From assembly GCF_013284245.2 (NCBI RefSeq), contig NZ_CP085876.1, forward strand, positions 2,143,501-2,207,500: a stretch of DNA of 64,000 nucleotides. The letters run 5' to 3'. The notes beneath the pieces were generated by a model that made no database searches, was not told the origin of the DNA, and saw only the letters and a list, made by a program, of their open reading frames with translations. A program made the translations under genes and the position numbers. Shown piece after piece: positions 41,122 through 49,922 of this stretch. This stretch comes from Brevibacillus sp. DP1.3A. Its GTDB lineage: Bacteria > Bacillota > Bacilli > Brevibacillales > Brevibacillaceae. Position 1 is the first letter of the stretch. The number at the start of each line of letters is the position of its first letter.

Positions 41122-41898
41122 ATGAATTTGTTAGAAAAAACGAGAAAAATTAATGTGATGCTTCAAAAAACAATGGGTGGCAGCGGAGTAGGCTTCCAAG
41201 ATCTCGCAAGGCTTTTATCTGAAGTAATTTCTGCAAATGTTTACATCATTACCGCAGATGGCACGATCCTGGGAAGTGGAATGAATCAGGAAATTTCCCT
41301 GCAAGAAGAAGGACGTTCATCCACACAGCTCCAGGAAGGTGTACATCAAAAGCTGCTGGAAGTTACACAAACCTTGGCGAACGAGCCGATCACCAGTCCG
41401 TACACCCTGGTTCCAAAAGAGTTGAATTCGATCTTCCCGCAAATGATGACGACGATTGTTCCTATCAATGCAGGGGGAAGCCGTCTTGGCACACTAGTTC
41501 TGCTGCGTGCTTACGGTCAGTTTGAAACAGAGGATCTGATTTTGGGCGAGATCGGTGCTACCGTGATCGGTATGAAAATCGTTCGTCAGCGCACAGAACA
41601 AATTGAAAATGAAGTGCGCGACAAAACATTTGCCAAAATCGCACTCTCTTCGTTGTCCTACAGTGAACAGATCGCGATTGAAAAAATTATGGAACAATTG
41701 GATGCACGCGAAGGCTTGCTGGTAGCTAGTCAACTGGCAGATCAAGCAGGTCTGACACGTTCTGTCATCGTGAACGCTCTTCGCAAGCTGGCAAGCGCGG
41801 GTGTGCTGGAATCCCGTTCGTTAGGGATGAAGGGTACCTATATCAAAGTACTGAATGACAAGTTCCCATCTGAATTGGCGAAATGGAAAACCTCATAA
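41122..41898 (+). CDS. codY: GTP-sensing transcriptional pleiotropic repressor CodY (orphan or second copy)
   Basis: A 258-residue CodY protein: MNLLEKTRKINVMLQKTMGG start, GAF domain (about 1-150) that binds branched-chain amino acids, and a C-terminal winged HTH with LADQAGLTRSVIVNALRKLASAGVLESRSLGMKGTYIKVL (about 205-245). GAGGAGG precedes ATG 41122; frame extension upstream to 40984 lacks the family sequence and a site. CodY normally follows xerC-hslV-hslU; here it is a stand-alone gene beside a peptide-uptake operon. Probably either a relocated codY or an additional paralogue. CodY with GTP represses peptide transport and catabolism genes, so the neighbouring operon is a plausible target. 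Confidence 0.93.
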   Translation: MNLLEKTRKINVMLQKTMGGSGVGFQDLARLLSEVISANVYIITADGTILGSGMNQEISLQEEGRSSTQLQEGVHQKLLEVTQTLANEPITSPYTLVPKELNSIFPQMMTTIVPINAGGSRLGTLVLLRAYGQFETEDLILGEIGATVIGMKIVRQRTEQIENEVRDKTFAKIALSSLSYSEQIAIEKIMEQLDAREGLLVASQLADQAGLTRSVIVNALRKLASAGVLESRSLGMKGTYIKVLNDKFPSELAKWKTS

Positions 41899-41915
41899 AT
41901 GGCACGAGCTACACA

Positions 41916-41948
41916 GAAGCTCTCCCTGTACAGGGAGGGCTTTTGTTT
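41916..41948 (+). terminator. Terminator of codY
   Basis: AAGC-CTCCCTG pairs with CAGGGAG-GCTT around a minimal loop, then T4GT3. Confidence 0.85.
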
Positions 41949-41997
41949 ATGAATCAACAAGTATAGCAGAATCGATAAAACGTTCATAATTTAGCGA

Positions 41998-42027
41998 TTG
42001 AATAAATGATTTTCTTCCCTTTATAAT
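41998..42027 (+). promoter_or_regulatory. Sigma-A promoter of the peptide-catabolism operon
   Basis: TTGAAT (41998-42003), 18-bp spacer, TATAAT (42022-42027). Transcription start predicted near 42034. Confidence 0.6.
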
Positions 42028-42043
42028 GTCCACAAAGGTTTAA

Positions 42044-42082
42044 ACTTCAAAAAATTCAAAAATTAAAGTTCATACTTCAAAA
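42044..42082 (+). promoter_or_regulatory. Direct repeat ACTTCAAAA, possible RpiR operator
   Basis: ACTTCAAAA occurs at 42044-42052 and 42074-42082, 30 bp apart (three helical turns), with AAAGTT between them in opposite sense. Located just after the promoter and before the M81 gene, matching a repressor site for the RpiR regulator encoded second in the operon. AT richness makes chance possible. Confidence 0.45.
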
Positions 42083-42101
42083 TCGAATGGAGGGTCTAAG
42101 A

Positions 42102-43595
42102 ATGAAGGTGATTATTGGTGGGATTGCGCATGAAACGAATACGTTTTCCAATGTGCCCACGACGCTCGAGATGTTTCAAAGCTATGAGTGGGATTATCAT
42201 GAAACGATTGTGAATCGCAATCGGGGCGTTCGCAACTTTCCGGGTGGGATGGTGGATCGCGCCGAAGAGCTGGGCATCGAGCTACTGCCGACCTTTCTCA
42301 CCTTTACGTATCCAGCGGGGACGATTTTGCGAGAAGCGTATGACCAGATTAAAAAGGAGCTTCTTGATACGATTGCTGCGACAGAAGGTGCAGATGCTAT
42401 TTGTCTAGGGCTTCACGGAGCGGGGGTCGTAGAAGGAATGGATGACCTGGAAGGCGACATTCTGGCGTCAGTGCGTCAGTTGGTCGGTTACGACATTCCT
42501 TTAATTGTTACGCTAGACCTCCACGCAAACATGACACAAAAAATGGTAGATGAAGCCGATGCGCTCCTGGGTGTCCACCTCTACCCGCATGTGGATTGCT
42601 ATGAACGCGGAATTGAAGCGATCGATCTGGCGCACAAGATGGTTACGGAAGGGATTAAGCCGACCATGCATTTGACCAGACTGCCACTATTGATTCCGAC
42701 ATCAGCTACTCATCATTCCCCTGCACGTGAAATAAACGAAGCCTGCTGGGCGTGGGAAAAGGAAGAAGGCGTCATCGACTGTGCATTCTTCCACGGATTT
42801 CCATATACGGACATTCCTGAGCTGGGCGTCTCTGTTTTGAGCGTTACGAATAACGATCAGGAGCTCGCCAAAAAAGTGAGCGAGGATGTCGCCAGTCTGA
42901 TTTGGGAAAAGCGGGATGAATTCGAGCTGAACATGCCTGCTCCTGCCGAGGGAATTGCAATGGCACTGGAAACGGAAGGGATGCCAATTGTAATCAATGA
43001 GACCTCAGATAATCCAGGCGGAGGCACACCTGGAGACGGAACGCATTTACTGCGGGCAATGCTGGAAGCCCAGCTGACAAATGCATGCTTTGGTTTTATT
43101 TACGATCCCGAAGTGGTCCAGATTGCCCATCAGGCTGGAGTAGGCGCTACCTTACAACTATCACTCGGTGGAAAGACAGACTACTTGCATGGAGAACCAC
43201 TTGAAGTAACAGCCTATGTCAAAGCTTTGACAGATGGAAAATTCATTGCGACGACACCGATGGGGCAAGGGGGTCATGAGAATTTTGGCAGATCCGTTCG
43301 CTTGCAAATCGAAGGGGTTGACGTCTTGGTTTGCTCCGTGAAATCGCAAGTGCTGGATGAGCAAATTTTTCTGTTGCACGGAATTGACGTGACCAAATAC
43401 AAGATCGTGGCCTTGAAATCAAGCACACATTTCCGGGCATCATTCGAACCGATCAGCGCACGCGTCATTACCATCGATTCACCGGGATTGACGACGCTCA
43501 ACTTCCGCTTCTTCAAATACGAACGCGCCATTCGTCCGATTTATCCGTTAGATCCAGCCACCGAGTGGAACCTACATCAATTGACAAGGAAGTAG
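42102..43595 (+). CDS. M81-family metallopeptidase (MlrC-like)
   Basis: A 497-residue zinc peptidase of family M81, founded on MlrC, which cleaves linear microcystin fragments at D-amino-acid-containing bonds. The conserved start IIGGIAHETNTFS with first His, LGLHGAGVVEG, VTLDLHANMT with Asp/His, and the C-terminal domain (DNPGGGTPGDGT, then VLCSVKS-type segments near residue 405) are typical. No signal peptide: cytoplasmic. GGAGGG seven bases before the ATG. First gene of a nine-gene plus-strand operon, preceded by promoter and candidate operator. Confidence 0.9.
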   Translation: MKVIIGGIAHETNTFSNVPTTLEMFQSYEWDYHETIVNRNRGVRNFPGGMVDRAEELGIELLPTFLTFTYPAGTILREAYDQIKKELLDTIAATEGADAICLGLHGAGVVEGMDDLEGDILASVRQLVGYDIPLIVTLDLHANMTQKMVDEADALLGVHLYPHVDCYERGIEAIDLAHKMVTEGIKPTMHLTRLPLLIPTSATHHSPAREINEACWAWEKEEGVIDCAFFHGFPYTDIPELGVSVLSVTNNDQELAKKVSEDVASLIWEKRDEFELNMPAPAEGIAMALETEGMPIVINETSDNPGGGTPGDGTHLLRAMLEAQLTNACFGFIYDPEVVQIAHQAGVGATLQLSLGGKTDYLHGEPLEVTAYVKALTDGKFIATTPMGQGGHENFGRSVRLQIEGVDVLVCSVKSQVLDEQIFLLHGIDVTKYKIVALKSSTHFRASFEPISARVITIDSPGLTTLNFRFFKYERAIRPIYPLDPATEWNLHQLTRK

Positions 43596-44474
43596 ATGAT
43601 CATGGAATCCGTACAGGAGCGCATCCGCAAGCATTATCCGGAATTGACCAACCAACAAAAACTCGCAGCCAAATACATTCTCGCCGAGCCGAAGACCGTT
43701 GCACTGCAACCAGCCAAAGTTGTCGGGGCTTTGAGCGGCACAAGCGAAACCACGATCATCCGACTATCTTACGCTCTCGCCTACTCCGGGTACAGCGAAT
43801 TGCAGAACGAGATTCGCAGCTCCTTATTGGAAAAAGTCCCAAAAGCTGATGCCATCCGCAGTTTTCGTACAGCAGCTGTGGAGATGAAGGGGAAACAAGA
43901 CCTGATTTCTTATAACATGGAGCAGGATGTAGCGTATATTCGGCAAACGTTAGGGGAGCTGCAAAAGGACCATCTTTTGCAAGCGGTTACAAGTATAATG
44001 GCAGCCAAACACATTCTCGTCGTAGGGTTTCGCAGCTCCTATGCTCCGGCCCATTGGCTCGCTTTTACACTGAATGTCGTCAGAGGAAACGCACATCTGT
44101 ACAATGGGCCAGTTGATGACGTCAACTATCTGTTGACCCAGATCAATCAGGAGTGGCTCGTGATCGCACTCTCCTTCCCCCGCTATACGAGTGAAACCAT
44201 CCTGTTTGCAAAAGCAGCCAAAGAGAGAGGCGCCAAAATCATCGGGATTACAGACGATGAGCTATCTCCGATTGGGCCGGTAGCCGACCAAATTTTGAAA
44301 GTCACCGCACCTGCTCCTACTGCCTTAAAAGGAATGACGGCGATCTTTTCCATGCTGAATATTTTGATCAGTGGTGTGGTTCAAGCTGATGGCGAACAGG
44401 TACAACAAAGACTGAAAGAATACGAAGAGACAAGTCGACAAATATACCCGTTTGTGGAAGGGGCAGAAGTGTAA
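43596..44474 (+). CDS. RpiR/MurR-family transcriptional regulator
   Basis: A 292-residue regulator: HTH_6 domain (about 1-80, LTNQQKLAAKYILAEPKTVALQPAKVVGALSGTSETTIIRLSYALAYSGYSEL) and SIS sugar-isomerase-fold effector domain (about 125-260, KHILVVGFRSSYAPAHWLAF). RpiR proteins often bind sugar phosphates, as MurR binds N-acetylmuramate-6-P, but in amino-acid/peptide clusters they occur as local regulators of uptake. The start abuts the M81 stop. Likely autoregulates the operon, probably through the ACTTCAAAA repeats. Confidence 0.9.
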   Translation: MIMESVQERIRKHYPELTNQQKLAAKYILAEPKTVALQPAKVVGALSGTSETTIIRLSYALAYSGYSELQNEIRSSLLEKVPKADAIRSFRTAAVEMKGKQDLISYNMEQDVAYIRQTLGELQKDHLLQAVTSIMAAKHILVVGFRSSYAPAHWLAFTLNVVRGNAHLYNGPVDDVNYLLTQINQEWLVIALSFPRYTSETILFAKAAKERGAKIIGITDDELSPIGPVADQILKVTAPAPTALKGMTAIFSMLNILISGVVQADGEQVQQRLKEYEETSRQIYPFVEGAEV

Positions 44475-44499
44475 AGGCAATTGATAAGGGGGACGGGAC

Positions 44500-46098
44500 A
44501 TGAAGATTCACAGATGGAAGCAAGGGGCCTTGAGTGTATTTGTGGCAACGGCGTTGATTGCAGGCTGCTCCTTACAGCCGACCAATCAAGCGGGGAATGA
44601 CACGTCGGCCAAAGGTAACACATTAGTCATCGCTTCCTTGACGGACCCAGACTCGCTTGATATGCACAAAACGAGCTGGCTGAGTATGGAAAACAGTTTA
44701 ATATACGAGCCTCTATTGACCCGTGATGCATCAGGCAAACTCCATCCGCGTTTGGCAGAGAAGTACGAAATCTCGCAAGACGGCAAGGTTTGGACATTTA
44801 TCCTTCGCAAAGATGTCCGCTATCACTCTGGCGATCCAATGACGGCAGCATCCGTAAAAGATTCGTTTGACCGTTTGCTTGCCATTTCGCCTGTGAAGGG
44901 GCTTGCAGGTCCGATTGAAAAAGTGGAAGCAACAGACGAGCATACGCTCAAGGTGCATTTTAGCCAACCGTTTGCCCCTTTTGTTAACGTCATTGTCGGT
45001 GGATTAGTCTCGCCTCTAGACGCCAAAAAGGCAAAAGAATTAGGGGATGGCTTCGCAGATAACCCATCTGCAACGGGGCCGATCATCTTTGACAAACGCG
45101 AGCGGGGTGCTTCTCTCACCTACAAGAAAAATCCCGATTATAACTGGGGACCGGAGTACGCTGCCAACAAAGGTCCTCTGCAATTCGACAGCATGATGTT
45201 CCGGTTTATGAAAGACGACGATACGCGCTTGATGGAATTCAAAAAGGGTACGGTCCATGTGTTGTATGATGCGCCGCCGAACTCGGTTGCGGAGCTTGAG
45301 ACACTGCCCGGAGTCAAGATTGAGAAAGCGATGGACGTTGGAAACAAATACATCGCTTTTAACAATAAGCACCCGCTGTTTTCAGATGTCCGTCTGCGCA
45401 AAGCAGTAGCCCTCTCCGTAGATCGCGATCCACTTGTTCAGGTAGCGTTGAACGGCTTCGGCAAGCCGGTCTATGGTCCATTGGCACCCACGATTTATGG
45501 CTACAGTGAAGCGATTGAAAGCAAGGCGAAGCAGTTGTATACGAGAGATTTAGGCAAAGCCAAGCAGTTGCTAGCGGAAGCAGGCTGGACGGACAGTAAT
45601 GGGGATGGCATCGTGGATAAGGACGGAAAACCGTTGTCTGTAGAAATGCTCGTCTCTCAAGAGCCAGCATTTCAGCGAGCGGTGCAGATTTTGCAGAGCC
45701 AGCTGAAAGAAGCAGGTATTGATATGAAAATTAGCGTGCAAGAAATGACAACCATCAAAGAGCGTATTTCGAAAAAGTCGTATGACATGGCTTTGATGTA
45801 CTACGGCTGGTTTGATGCGGATATCTTGTACCTCATCTTTGAAAAGAGCAATTCAACAAGCCGTACTCATTACAACAACCCTGAGTTGGATGTTTTACTG
45901 AACAAAGGACGTTTGGAAATGAATGAGCAGGCGCGTCTCAAGATTTACGAAGATGCACAGGAGATTTTGGTGAATGACATGCCGTGGGTTCCGTTATGGG
46001 TGAGCGAGACGGTGATAGCGACACGTGGTGTCAAAGGCTTTACGGTCAATCCGTACACGCAAGGCATTACGTTGCATGATGTCACGCTTGAAAAATAG
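44500..46098 (+). CDS. ABC transporter peptide-binding lipoprotein (SBP_bac_5)
   Basis: A 532-residue extracellular solute-binding lipoprotein: signal with lipobox LIAGC (Cys about residue 23). The family-5 fold follows, with TDPDSLDMHKTSWLSMENSLIYEPLL, ISQDGKVWTFILRKDVRYHSGDPMTA and LRKAVALSVDRDPLVQVAL. Binds oligopeptides, dipeptides or nickel; context indicates peptides. Ribosome site AAGGGGGACGGGAC precedes the ATG. Followed 17 bp later by its permease gene. Confidence 0.93.
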   Translation: MKIHRWKQGALSVFVATALIAGCSLQPTNQAGNDTSAKGNTLVIASLTDPDSLDMHKTSWLSMENSLIYEPLLTRDASGKLHPRLAEKYEISQDGKVWTFILRKDVRYHSGDPMTAASVKDSFDRLLAISPVKGLAGPIEKVEATDEHTLKVHFSQPFAPFVNVIVGGLVSPLDAKKAKELGDGFADNPSATGPIIFDKRERGASLTYKKNPDYNWGPEYAANKGPLQFDSMMFRFMKDDDTRLMEFKKGTVHVLYDAPPNSVAELETLPGVKIEKAMDVGNKYIAFNNKHPLFSDVRLRKAVALSVDRDPLVQVALNGFGKPVYGPLAPTIYGYSEAIESKAKQLYTRDLGKAKQLLAEAGWTDSNGDGIVDKDGKPLSVEMLVSQEPAFQRAVQILQSQLKEAGIDMKISVQEMTTIKERISKKSYDMALMYYGWFDADILYLIFEKSNSTSRTHYNNPELDVLLNKGRLEMNEQARLKIYEDAQEILVNDMPWVPLWVSETVIATRGVKGFTVNPYTQGITLHDVTLEK

Positions 46099-46115
46099 AC
46101 AACAGAGGTGAAGGC

Positions 46116-47036
46116 ATGCGCCGATATGTAATAAAAAGATTACTTTCCCTGGTGGGTACACTGCTTGGCGTATCCGTCCTGATCTTCTTGATGGTACACC
46201 TCATTCCGGGCGATCCCGCAACACAAATACTCGGACAGTTTGCAACACCAGAGGCCATCAGTCAAATGAGAGCGAAGCTTGGTCTTGATCAACCACTGTG
46301 GCAGCAATACATGCGGTTTGTCGGAAACCTGTTCGCTGGCGATTTGGGAACATCGTTATTCACTGGCGAAAAGGTATGGGATCAGATTATGAACCGTTTC
46401 CCGATCACCATGCAGCTTGCCATCCTTAGTGTAATCATTGCCGCAATATTCGGTATTTTGTTAGGCACGATTGCTGCCGTCAAGCAAAACACCATCATCG
46501 ATCGGCTTGTGGTGCTTACCTCATTACTCGGTATTTCGGCACCCGGCTTCTGGATTGCTTTGTTTCTCATCTGGATTTTTGCTTACAAGCTAGCCTTGTT
46601 TCCGATTTCCGGCTATGAGGGGATTCACTCCCTGCTACTGCCTGCGATCACCTTGGGAATGGCGGAAGCGGGGATGATCGCCCGTATGACCCGTTCCAGC
46701 ATGCTGGAAGTCATCAAGCAGGATTACATGCGGACAGCCGAGGCCAAGGGGGCGGCGCTTTTCCGAATCATTTTGAGCCACGGTCTGCCGAATGCCATTA
46801 TTCCTGTTGTCACGATGTTAGGCTTGCAGTTCGGTGCGCTCATGGCTGGAGCTGTGGTGGTGGAAACCGTGTTTTCTCTGCAAGGGATCGGAAGCCTGGC
46901 GATTGAGGCGATCAGTAAACGGGATATGCCGACTATACAGGGCATGGTGTTTTTCATGGCGTTGATTTTTGCCTTAACCAATTTGATCGTGGATCTCATT
47001 TACAGCCGGATTGATCCGCGAATCCATTTCGACTAA
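46116..47036 (+). CDS. Peptide ABC transporter permease, DppB/OppB type
   Basis: A 306-residue membrane protein with about six helices and the BPD_transp_1 EAA loop MRTAEAKGAALFRIILSHGLPNA (about 207-229). MRRYVIKRLLSLVGTLLGVSVLIFLMVHLIPGDPA is the typical OppB N terminus. Forms the membrane channel with the OppC partner next. Start ATG behind AGAGGTG. Confidence 0.94.
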   Translation: MRRYVIKRLLSLVGTLLGVSVLIFLMVHLIPGDPATQILGQFATPEAISQMRAKLGLDQPLWQQYMRFVGNLFAGDLGTSLFTGEKVWDQIMNRFPITMQLAILSVIIAAIFGILLGTIAAVKQNTIIDRLVVLTSLLGISAPGFWIALFLIWIFAYKLALFPISGYEGIHSLLLPAITLGMAEAGMIARMTRSSMLEVIKQDYMRTAEAKGAALFRIILSHGLPNAIIPVVTMLGLQFGALMAGAVVVETVFSLQGIGSLAIEAISKRDMPTIQGMVFFMALIFALTNLIVDLIYSRIDPRIHFD

Positions 47037-47051
47037 GGAAGGAGCGGATGA

Positions 47052-47906
47052 ATGGTGAACAGTAATCGTCCGGAGTCGTATTGGGGAGGGATGGGCAAAC
47101 GGCTGAGACGCAATAAGACAGCAATGGCGGGTGTGGTCATCCTGATCGTCTTTACACTGGGATCGCTTCTTGCTCCAGTCGTTGCCCCTCATCCTGTCGA
47201 ACAAATGAACTTTAACAGCCGATTAAGCGCTCCGAGTCTGACACATCTTCTCGGAACGGATGATTTCGGCAGAGATATTTTTTCCCGTTTGTTGCACGGG
47301 GGGCGAATTTCTTTGCTGATGGGTTTGATAACGGTTGTACTTTCTACCTTGATAGGTGTAACGCTCGGTATTATCGCTGGCTATTATCGTCGTGTGGATC
47401 TGTTTATCATGCAGGGCATGGATATTCTCATGTCACTTCCGGCACTGCTTCTGGCGATCGCTGTCATTGCGGTCTTGGGTCCTGGGTTAACGAATGCCAT
47501 GATCGCGGTAGTCATTGCCGTTATTCCGTCCTATGTGCGGGTCGTTCGCTCTGCGGTCTTATCCATAAGGGAAAAAGAGTACATTGAGGCTGTTCGCGCT
47601 CTGGGGATTAGGGACTGGCAGATTTTGCTGAAGCATATTTTACCCAATATTCTGTCCCCGATCATCGTGCTTTCCACCATTCAATTCGGTGTGAGTATTT
47701 TGGCGGCAGCTGCCTTGAGCTTTCTCGGACTGGGTGCCCAACCGCCGATGCCAGAGTGGGGAGCCATGGTTTTTGTCGGTAAGGCATTCTTGAGTCAGGC
47801 TTGGTGGATGTCCATTTTTCCTGGAATGGCCATCATGCTGGTTGTCCTTGGCTTCAATCTGTTAGGTGACGGATTACGGGATGCATTCGACCCGAAAACG
47901 AGGTAA
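47052..47906 (+). CDS. Peptide ABC transporter permease, DppC/OppC type
   Basis: A 284-residue permease with OppC-type N-terminal extension (MVNSNRPESYWGGMGKRLRRNKTAMAGVVILI), about six helices and EAA loop YIEAVRALGIRDWQILLKHILPN (about 177-199), LLGTDDFGRDIFSRLLHGGRISL. GGAAGGAGCG upstream; 15 bp after the OppB gene. Confidence 0.94.
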   Translation: MVNSNRPESYWGGMGKRLRRNKTAMAGVVILIVFTLGSLLAPVVAPHPVEQMNFNSRLSAPSLTHLLGTDDFGRDIFSRLLHGGRISLLMGLITVVLSTLIGVTLGIIAGYYRRVDLFIMQGMDILMSLPALLLAIAVIAVLGPGLTNAMIAVVIAVIPSYVRVVRSAVLSIREKEYIEAVRALGIRDWQILLKHILPNILSPIIVLSTIQFGVSILAAAALSFLGLGAQPPMPEWGAMVFVGKAFLSQAWWMSIFPGMAIMLVVLGFNLLGDGLRDAFDPKTR

Positions 47907-47928
47907 TGGATGAAGGGGGCACGAGCTG

Positions 47929-48918
47929 ATGAAAGAGGTACTCTTGGAAGTAATTGATTTACGCTTACAGTTTAAGACGGATAAGGGCGAGCTGCCAGCG
48001 CTGCAAGGCATTTCTTTTCAACTGAAAAAAGGTGAGACGGTCGCACTGGTAGGCGAGTCTGGCTGTGGAAAAAGCGTGACGTCCTTGGCGATCATGGGGC
48101 TCTTGTCCCGGGCGAATGCGCAGATGGAGGGAAGTATTCGGTTTCGTGATACCTTATTGAACCAGTTGAGTGCCAGCGAACTTCGCAACATTCGCGGAAA
48201 AGATATCGCGATGATTTTTCAGGAACCGATGACGTCACTCAATCCTGTTCATACGATCGGCCGACAACTGGAGGAAGTGTATCAGCTGCATACCGATTTA
48301 TCGAAAAAAGAACGCCAAGCAAAAGCGATTGAGATGCTCAAAAAAGTGGGCGTGCCGAGGGCAGAAGACATTATGCGGGAATATCCCCATCAGCTATCAG
48401 GTGGGATGAAGCAGCGTGTCATGATTGCAATGGCGATGGCTTGCAACCCGGATTTACTGATCGCGGACGAGCCGACGACTGCACTGGATGTGACCATTCA
48501 AGCGCAAATTTTAGAACTGATGAACGATCTGAAGGAGAACGACCATACCTCCCTGCTGCTCATTACGCATGACTTGGGAGTGGTAGCTGAAATGGCTGAT
48601 CGTGTCCTTGTCATGTACTACGGGGAGATCGTAGAGGAAGCTGACGTTGCCAGTCTGTTTGCGAATCCGAAGCATCCGTATACGATTGGGCTTTTACGCT
48701 GCATCCCCGATCTGGATGAGGAGGAGAAGCTGCGCCTCGATCCGATTGAAGGCAGTGTCCCGCTACTGGGTGAAGTGACACAAGGGTGTGCATTCCGCTT
48801 CCGCTGCTCGCAGGCCGAGGAGCGATGTCACCAAGAAAAACCGCCGCTTAAGGCAACGGGCACAGGCACACAGGCCGTTCGATGCTGGCTGTACGAGAAC
48901 AAGGAGATGGCGGTATGA
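47929..48918 (+). CDS. Peptide ABC transporter ATP-binding protein, DppD/OppD type
   Basis: A 329-residue ATPase: Walker A GESGCGKS (about 43-50), Q-loop [10 protein letters not shown], signature LSGGMKQRV, Walker [13 protein letters not shown]. The C-terminal oligopeptide extension has a Cys-rich [14 protein letters not shown] motif (a likely iron-sulfur or zinc site in this subfamily). The stop overlaps the next start (ATGA). Confidence 0.94.
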   Translation: MKEVLLEVIDLRLQFKTDKGELPALQGISFQLKKGETVALVGESGCGKSVTSLAIMGLLSRANAQMEGSIRFRDTLLNQLSASELRNIRGKDIAMIFQEPMTSLNPVHTIGRQLEEVYQLHTDLSKKERQAKAIEMLKKVGVPRAEDIMREYPHQLSGGMKQRVMIAMAMACNPDLLIADEPTTALDVTIQAQILELMNDLKENDHTSLLLITHDLGVVAEMADRVLVMYYGEIVEEADVASLFANPKHPYTIGLLRCIPDLDEEEKLRLDPIEGSVPLLGEVTQGCAFRFRCSQAEERCHQEKPPLKATGTGTQAVRCWLYENKEMAV

Positions 48919-49922
48919 GTGATATCTTGTTATCGGTAAACGATTTAAAGACGTATTTTCCCATTAGCAAAGGACTGTTTCGCAATAGTGACGAAGTGAT
49001 CAAGGCAGTCGATGGGGTTTCTTTCCAATTGCGAAAAGGCGAAACGCTTGGGTTGGTAGGAGAAAGTGGTTGTGGCAAGTCAACGACTGGTCGCAGCATT
49101 ATGCGACTCATTGAGCCGACGGGTGGAACGATTGAATTTGAGGGGCAAAACATTCTGGATATGTCAGCTGCACGTTTTCGTCCACTCCGCAAACGAATGC
49201 AAATCGTGTTTCAGGACCCGTATGCGTCGTTAAATCCACGGATGACCGTGCAAGGGACTTTGGAGGAAGCGTTAGGCGTCAAAGATCCGCAGATGTCTGC
49301 GAAAGAAAGGCGCGATCAAGTAAAAGAACTGCTTCAGATGGTCGGACTGAATACGCAATACGCTACACGCTTTCCCCATGAGTTTAGCGGGGGGCAACGG
49401 CAGCGGATCGGGATCGCTCGAGCACTGGCGGTAGAACCTTCATTGATCGTAGCAGATGAGCCGGTTTCAGCACTTGACGTTTCCATCCAGGCGCAGATCG
49501 TGAATCTTTTGCAGGATTTGCAGCAACGGCTAGGCTTGAGCTATTTGTTTATTTCACACGATCTAGGTGTCGTTCGCCACATCAGCGACCGAATTGCGGT
49601 AATGTATCTCGGACGAATTGTCGAAATCGCCAGCAAAAAGGATTTGTTTACGCGCCCGCTACATCCGTACACAGAAGCGCTCATGTCAGCGGTTCCCAAA
49701 GCCAATCCGTTTCGGAAGAAGGAGAGAATCGTTCTTTCCGGGGATGTTCCCTCTCCAGCGAATGTTCCTGTTGGATGTGCGTTTCATACCAGGTGCTCAT
49801 ATGCTACGGATGTTTGCCGCACAGTGCGTCCTGTCGCTACACTTGCTTCGCCACAACATTATGTTGCTTGTCATTTATATGGAACAGAAGGGATGAAGTA
49901 CATTGAAAATCGAACGAATTGA
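48915..49922 (+). CDS. Peptide ABC transporter ATP-binding protein, DppF/OppF type
   Basis: A 335-residue ATPase pairing with the preceding one: Walker [10 protein letters not shown], signature FSGGQRQRIGIARAL, Walker B IVADEPVSALD. The Cys-containing tail GCAFHTRCSYATDVC matches the OppF extension. Start at ATGA overlap with AAGGAG upstream; a longer frame to 48882 lies inside oppD. Its 3' end overlaps the racemase start by 20 bp. Confidence 0.94.
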   Translation: MSDILLSVNDLKTYFPISKGLFRNSDEVIKAVDGVSFQLRKGETLGLVGESGCGKSTTGRSIMRLIEPTGGTIEFEGQNILDMSAARFRPLRKRMQIVFQDPYASLNPRMTVQGTLEEALGVKDPQMSAKERRDQVKELLQMVGLNTQYATRFPHEFSGGQRQRIGIARALAVEPSLIVADEPVSALDVSIQAQIVNLLQDLQQRLGLSYLFISHDLGVVRHISDRIAVMYLGRIVEIASKKDLFTRPLHPYTEALMSAVPKANPFRKKERIVLSGDVPSPANVPVGCAFHTRCSYATDVCRTVRPVATLASPQHYVACHLYGTEGMKYIENRTN

